Below are positions 58,471 through 64,000 of a stretch of 64,000 bases of DNA, piece after piece. The stretch spans positions 1,488,001 to 1,552,000 of the forward strand of contig JANTQA010000015.1 of the NCBI GenBank assembly GCA_027625915.1. The letters run 5' to 3'. Source of the DNA: Anaeramoeba flamelloides. Its lineage: Eukaryota > Metamonada > Anaeramoebidae. The translations under genes were made by a program, and so were the position numbers. The notes beneath the pieces were generated by a model. It was not told the origin of the DNA and did no database searches. It was given only the letters and a program-made list of their open reading frames with translations. Position 1 is the stretch's first letter; each line of letters opens with the position of its first letter.

Positions 58471-60788
58471 CCGAATAAAAAAAAAATTTTATAACATCTA
58501 TATAACCTTTTTATAACAAAATTTCCTTTTAAATGATGATTTTTTCAATATTTTTTAAAAAAAATATTCTTATAACGGAAATTATTTTATTAGTAAACAG
58601 ATCTTAACTCGAAACAATCCAAGATAACCTTGTTATTATTTTTGATAATGTTTTAAAAGAAATTCTAAACTTCATTAATTATGTAAGAAATATGATTCAA
58701 CTTATCAAGTAAACTGTTTTGCTCAGGTTTCATTTCCTGAAAACCCAATTTATTGAAAAAAAAAGAGAATTGTAAAAAAAAATTTTTTTTTTTTATCATT
58801 TTAAATTTCAACTTTTAATAATTGTTCTAATTCACCAACATGTTTGTTAGAGGGTTATATAGTTGATGGATGATAGTATTTTTGAAATTATGGGAAAAGG
58901 TAATTGTTTTCAAAATGCATCAATCGTGTACTGAATGACATATTTTATAATAATAAAAATTATAGCATATTATAAAAACTTGTTTCGAATTTTTTTATTA
59001 AAAAAATCAGAAAATAAACAAGAGTTTTGTTATAAAGATGTTGTATGAGCGTTAGAAATTTTTTTTTTTTATAAGGGATAATAGTTTCATTTTGAAAATG
59101 AAAATATGATTTAAATCACAAATTAAAGTAAAATTAATCATTTTATTGATATAAAAAATGAAGATCTCATTAATGGTTCTATTACATTTTTTTTTAAAAA
59201 ATTGCTGGGAATAAGATCAAAAAAAGTTTCCTTTGATTATAAAGATATGATCGATAAAATTATATTTTTTATTTTTTTGATAATATTCATTAATCATTTT
59301 CAATTATAAAATTTATAATATGATAAAATTCAAACCAAACTTTTAATTCATTCATGTTATCAAAAAAAAAAAAAAAAATTATCATCTGTTTTCATTTTTA
59401 CAACTGCTATTTTATGAAAAAAAAAAAAAAAAAAAATACAAACATTTGGATTGAATTTTGAAATACCATTCTTAAAATTTCCAAAAAAGATAAGTTCATT
59501 TTGATAAATTGAGTTATGAGTAAATTTCTCATTATGAATCTCTTATTAAATATTGATATTTCCATTCCGAAAATTATCATTTTTTTAAAAAAATGAAATT
59601 AATCTCTTCTTTAATGAATAAAGCGTAATGGTTAGGTTTGAAAGCTAAATTTTATAAATTCTCTTTGAATAAACTGGCTTTAAAAAAGTGAGACAATAAA
59701 GATTTTAATGAAGTCTGGAAAATAAGTTATAGTGAATTTTATCAAAATTTTTCTGGGGAGAAACTTTTTTGTAACAGTTTTTGAAAAATAACCATAAAAA
59801 TGTTCACTTTTTTTAAAAAATTAACTTTTATATCCAAACCCCCTTTCAAGTAAATTAAACTGGATAAAAATATATTAATTTTTTTTTTTTATTGTTTCTA
59901 GGTGTTTAAAGTAGTACTGAGGGTATAAATATCAAAATAACTTGGTTTTTTAAAAAAAATTTTTATTACAATTGCTTTCAACCAAACTTTATTCGAATTT
60001 TCTAAAGTAGAGTATCGGTTTGATTGTTGTTATATTCTTTATATCTGAAAATTTTACTCTACCTTAAAAAAGAAAAGTCAAAAAAATACTTTACGGCTGT
60101 TTTTGAAAAAATGAGGAATAAAAGTTTGATAAAGTGTTAATCAAACTGCTTAAAATGAGTAAGGTGAAACAATTCGAGTAACCGATATTAAAAACTGTGA
60201 GTACTCTTTTTTAAAAAACAGCTGTACAAGAACAATCTTTTTGAAAAGTTGATATCTCCTTTCTTGTAAATTCTCAGTATCTCTTTAATACTCTTATTTT
60301 CCAATTAAAAAATTTAAAATTTTTAGTTCACTTTCCAAAATATTTTTCTCGTTTATAAGTTGAAGAAAATCCAAAGATCTAAACAACATCGTTTAGAAAT
60401 CACATTTATAGACAATAAATTAAAGTTTCTTCTTTAACTTTGATACAAAATTTTACTCTGCTAATTTGACTGTAGCAATAATAATTAATATTCGTTTTGG
60501 AAATTGAAATAAAAATTTTCATTTGTTAATTGGAAAATAACAGTATTGTGAATTCTCACCTAAAAAACAAAAAGCAATTTTACTCTATTAACAGTATAAA
60601 AGGATTTATTTAATTAAAAGGATCTCTCTTTAATTAAATTCGTTTAATTGTAATTGCAGTAATAAGCTTAAGGTGTGATCCGAAAATGTCATGTTGTAAA
60701 AATTTCAATAACCGCAAGGTTCTGAAAAACAAAAACTTAAATTGCTTGAGAAACGTGAAGTAAAATGTAATTGTGATTTTTAGTTTTT
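58471..60788. other. Non-coding, 3' flank of the membrane protein gene
   Basis: AT-rich, many homopolymers, no credible reading frame or repeat family. It forms the 3' flank of the - strand membrane protein gene. Confidence 0.45.
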
Positions 60789-61221
60789 TTAATCTTTTTG
60801 CTCAAACAATAAAAAAGAATAAAGTAAAAAATAAGAAAGTAAATCAAACCAAGTTGTCATAGCAATTCCATCAATTGTGATAGCGATTGTATTTGCAACA
60901 AGAAAACAAAATATAATAAAAAACCAGTTGACTTTCCAATTCAATGACTGACATACAACTCCTGCGATCTATATTGTATTAAAGAAAAAAAAAAAAAAAA
61001 ATTCAAAATTAAAAAAAGAAAAAATAAAAGAAAAGAAAAGAAAAGAGTTAAAAGTCTTACCACAAGCGAAAAAACAAAAATAAGTGAAGATAAAAATCCT
61101 GCAAAGATCAAAAGGTATTGATTAGATTGAAGCGCTTCAGAAAAGATCTGTAAAAGACTAACAATAAATATCGAAAAGATGATTGATATAAAAAGAGACG
61201 AAGTATTTGAGGCTTTGAGAT
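60789..61221 (-). CDS. Multi-spanning membrane protein, last two exons
   Basis: Exons 61221-61061 and 60968-60789 join in phase 0 over a 92-nt intron (GTAAGACTTT to CAATATAG), giving about 113 residues to a TAA. The upstream exon begins in phase 1 after TTCAAACAACAG, so at least one 5' exon is missing; I could not identify it. Three hydrophobic helices are visible: SLFISIIFSIFIVSLLQIF, YLLIFAGFLSSLIFVFSLV running into IAGVVC, and WFFIIFCFLVANTIAITI. A fourth hydrophobic patch (LLSYFLLYSFLLF) lies before the end FEQKD. The plan of four short helices recalls MARVEL- or tetraspanin-like proteins, but no signature motif is present. All Trp codons are TGG. Function unknown. Confidence 0.6.
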
Positions 61222-62465
61222 CTGTTGTTTGAAATAAAAAAAAAAAAAAAAGAATTGGAGAAATTCAAAAAGCAATAAAAAAAAAATTGTTGGTGGTTAG
61301 TTAGTTGTTTAAAAAGATAAAAAAAAATTCAAGAATTTAATTAGTTGTGTTGTTTGGAAAATAAAATTCGAACATTGTCTTTTCATTTTGTTAAATAAAT
61401 TGAAGTAAAGAGAAAAAAATAGAAAATGATTTTAGAAATGGAGTAAATTTATTTTGTGGAATTTCCAAAGAAAATTAACTTAGATCAAGACTACAGTTTT
61501 GGAAAAAAAGTGAAACAAGTAAAAAAGGTAAACACAATTTTAAATTGGGGACCTTAATAGAACCGAAAAACTATACAAATAAGATCAATGAAAAAAAGAA
61601 AAAATTAAGGATTTAAGGCAAAATGAATGGTTCGCCACAAAAACAGTTTTTTTTAATACTATCTTTTGGTATGGGCTTTTCTATGATCGATCAATTATTC
61701 AAAGATTTTGTTTGGTTGACCGACTATTGTCAAAAGAATTCGTGTATAAACATTTTTTTCCTGCTTTCATACAGTCAGTTCCACTTTTTCGAAACAAACT
61801 TTGAACAAAATTTAAGGCACAAAAAAAATCTAGAATTAAAACCAAAATTCCGATTCTAGTAAAATAATATGAGTTTGGTACAATTCCAAAATTTGTACTT
61901 TAAAATATTTCTAAAAAATGAAAAAAAAAATTATTCACTTTTTTTTGAGAAAACAATGCATAGCCAAATGCTTAAAAAAATAGGTAATATGTTAACAAAA
62001 GAAATAATTTTTAAATAATAAAATACAGTTAAAAATTTTTCTTTAAATTTGGGATACTGTTCAGATTAACCCTCTCTAAGGAAAACGATTTTTTCCAAGC
62101 AAAAATAAAAAATAATAATCAATTTTCACTCATTGATAAAATACCATCCCAAATTGAGATCTAAAATTTTTATCCCTTTTATTAATGTAATATTATACTA
62201 AAAAAAAACAGATTAAATTATTATTAAAAATAGATAAATGATTTTTAAAACGATTCTATATTTAGATGTATTTCAAGAAGGTTGATTTTCTTCAAGATAT
62301 GTTAAAATAAAGTTATCTCGATTTTTTGGAAATAAACTAAATTTCATAATAAATGGCCCACCTTACATTTGAATAATGAATTGCTTTTGTATCGTTTTGA
62401 AGTTTTTCCTCTCACAATGAAAAGTTTGCAAATAAATCATTTTTTCTCTTTTTTATTTTTTCAAC
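61222..62465. other. Mostly non-coding; one ATG-led frame and an M-type element end
   Basis: The missing 5' exon of the membrane protein should lie here. A + strand frame at 61623-61859 (MNGSPQKQFFLILSFGMG...) is ATG-led but runs into TACAGTCAGTTCCACTTTTT, an M-family terminal repeat at about 61786, so its second half is transposon sequence. I do not call it a gene. Confidence 0.4.
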
Positions 62466-62479
62466 ATTGTTTTGTTAAA

Positions 62480-62660
62480 ATGGAAAATGAAAATGAAAAT
62501 GAAAAATTTGAAAGAAGTAACAGATGAATTAATAAAAAATTTGGTTTCAAATATGAAAAAGAGATGAGATTTAGTTATTCAAATGTAAGGAGAATCGATA
62601 AATGGGTTTTTTTCCTTTTTAAATTTTCTATTTTTCATGTAATGCTTCTTTCAAAATAAA
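62480..62660 (+). pseudogene. Coding-like stretch interrupted by one TGA
   Basis: From the ATG at about 62480 the frame reads MENENENEKFERSNR, TGA, INKKFGFKYEKEMRFSYSNV, RRIDKW, VFFLFKFS and so on, to a TAA near 62660. Composition either side of the TGA is protein-like and the TGA sits where Trp would be natural. A GTAAGG at 62584 could be a splice donor. No domain recognised. Alternatives are a first exon ending at the donor, a decayed gene, or chance. Confidence 0.3.
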
Positions 62661-64000
62661 TGGCAATTTTTTTTTAAAAGTTTTTTTTACTTTTTTTTTC
62701 TTTTATTTTTAGACAAAAAATAAATATCTTTTGAGTATAGTATTGAATATTAAAATCTAAATTTTTATATTATAATAGATAACTTCAATTATTAAAAATA
62801 TTTTTATTTAAAATTTGATTTTTAATGGGTCAATTATTATGAAAGATAGTTTATCTTTATTTTAATTAGAAGATGGAAAATTCAAATCAAATAATTCTCT
62901 CAATTTGGAAAATTTTTTAAATTTTTAAATTCTAAAATTGTGATACTTTCCAATTTTTAGAAAAAATCTTCAATTTATTTTATCATTCCCCAGTGAATTC
63001 TAATACCTTTACCCTTAATACCATTTACGTTATTATCTATCAGAGTTCCCAAAATGATTCCATTTTTAGAATTTGAGAATCTGGAAAATTAAAATTTGGA
63101 ATCAATAAAGTTAAAATAATTCTACAGGAATCAGCTTTTATCAACATTTTATACTTGTTTAAATTTGATTTAAAGTATTATTTTTGAACAAATTTCTAAA
63201 TTATTTTATTTTGATTTTATCTAAATCAAAAAAAAAAAAAATTATTTGGTACCAAAACTCTATTTAAAAAAAAAAAAGAATCTTGTGATTCCATTTCAAA
63301 GTGAAATATTTTTTTTACAAGAAATAAATATAAAAACACTAGGATTGGCCAAAAGATTATGCAAACTAAAATCCCAAGAAGAAAAGCCTTAAATATATAT
63401 TTATTCTTTTATGAAAGATTATATTCTTTTTGAAAATTCAAAAAAAAAAAATACAATATTATTAAATTTTGAGAATGATAAAATTCATGAAAAACCAAAC
63501 CCAAACAAGAAATAAGTAAAAACTTATCATTGGTACAAAAAAGAATTATTTGAGTTTATTGTCAAAAAAGGAATCAAAATGTGAACTCTGCCTATAATAT
63601 TTCAAAACTGAAAATTAATTAACTTTTAAATTATCTTTCAATAATTCAAACATCCTTATAGTCAAATTCTAGAACTATTAGATATTTTTGGAATGTTTTA
63701 AGCAATACTTAACTGATAAATCATTATTGTTCAGATATAATTTTTGGTCATAATAATATCAATAAAAGTATAAATTATATTTTATTTTCTTTAGTTATAC
63801 TTTTATTAAAGAAAAATAGAAAAATTCAAAAAAAATGTTTCCAATGTTCTGAATCTATGTTTATTGATAAATTTTTATTTCTATAAAAGTTCAAAGAAAA
63901 AAACGAAAAAAGAAAATAAAAAAAATAAAAAATAAAAATAAAAAAAAGAAAAAAAACAGAAAAGAAAAAAATTCTATAAAATTAATAAACTATTTTTTTT
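62661..64000. other. Non-coding AT-rich stretch
   Basis: No exon recognised. The segment 62.70-62.84 kb resembles 22.90-23.03 kb (TTGAATATTAAAAT then ATAATAGATAACTTCAATT), a further dispersed repeat. The window ends in A-rich low-complexity sequence. Confidence 0.45.

Noticed and set aside
61623-61859. ATG-led frame of 78 codons (MNGSPQKQ...)
   Set aside because: Its second half is an M-family element end; the first half has no motif.
1-64000. CRISPR array, bacterial operon or LTR retroelement
   Set aside because: No regularly spaced identical repeats, no ribosome-binding-site-led gene strings, and no paired long direct repeats with capsid or polymerase genes were seen; introns show the DNA is eukaryotic.

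Overview
The window is extremely AT-rich eukaryotic DNA. It has long poly-A/T runs, few genes, and GT-AG introns ranging from under 100 nt to about 6 kb. Proteins are padded with Lys-, Ser/Glu- and Asp/Glu-rich low-complexity stretches. Kinases of the CHK2/Rad53 (FHA plus CAMK) and ankyrin-TKL types fit a free-living or amoeboid protist, for example an Anaeramoeba-like metamonad or an amoebozoan. This is inference; no rRNA or species-diagnostic gene is present.

Layout. 1-11 kb: no intact gene. It is low-complexity DNA with G visibly exceeding C on the + strand, several short tandem repeats, and one coding-like remnant near 9.3-9.8 kb on the - strand. 11-23 kb: a dense field of small inverted-repeat elements (families named here Y, X, M, W, Z, P, R, V) around one small membrane/cysteine protein gene (18.9-19.2 kb, -). 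23.6-24.1 kb: a second small membrane/cysteine protein gene (+, one intron, lysine-rich tail). 24-29.9 kb: non-coding with two more small elements. 29.9-43.9 kb: one large - strand gene that I assembled from eight phase-compatible exons. It encodes a 438-residue FHA-domain plus protein kinase of the CHK2/Rad53/Cds1 architecture. Its introns (up to 6.0 kb) carry a LINE fossil, several foldback elements and pure G/C runs. 44-46.7 kb: mobile-element copies and an orphan coding-like stretch. 46.8-54.3 kb: a + strand gene of two exons split by a 4.3 kb intron, encoding a 1,094-residue acidic/low-complexity, ankyrin-repeat, TKL-type kinase with Ala at the usual beta-3 lysine position. 54.3-60.8 kb: nearly featureless, with one possible orphan exon. 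60.8-61.2 kb: the last two exons of a multi-spanning membrane protein (-). The rest is non-coding.

No operon-like logic links the genes. Two are predicted signalling kinases. The strongest non-gene theme is hairpin-forming DNA. At least four element families end in TTAA-bordered inverted repeats. One copy, inside the kinase gene's longest intron, has 213-bp arms that I read as identical. I did not find a clear new biological system. The best leads are this hairpin family, the transposon-laden introns joining micro-exons of the FHA kinase, a GC-rich island inside the ankyrin-kinase intron, and in-frame TGA codons at tryptophan-like positions in decayed coding remnants.
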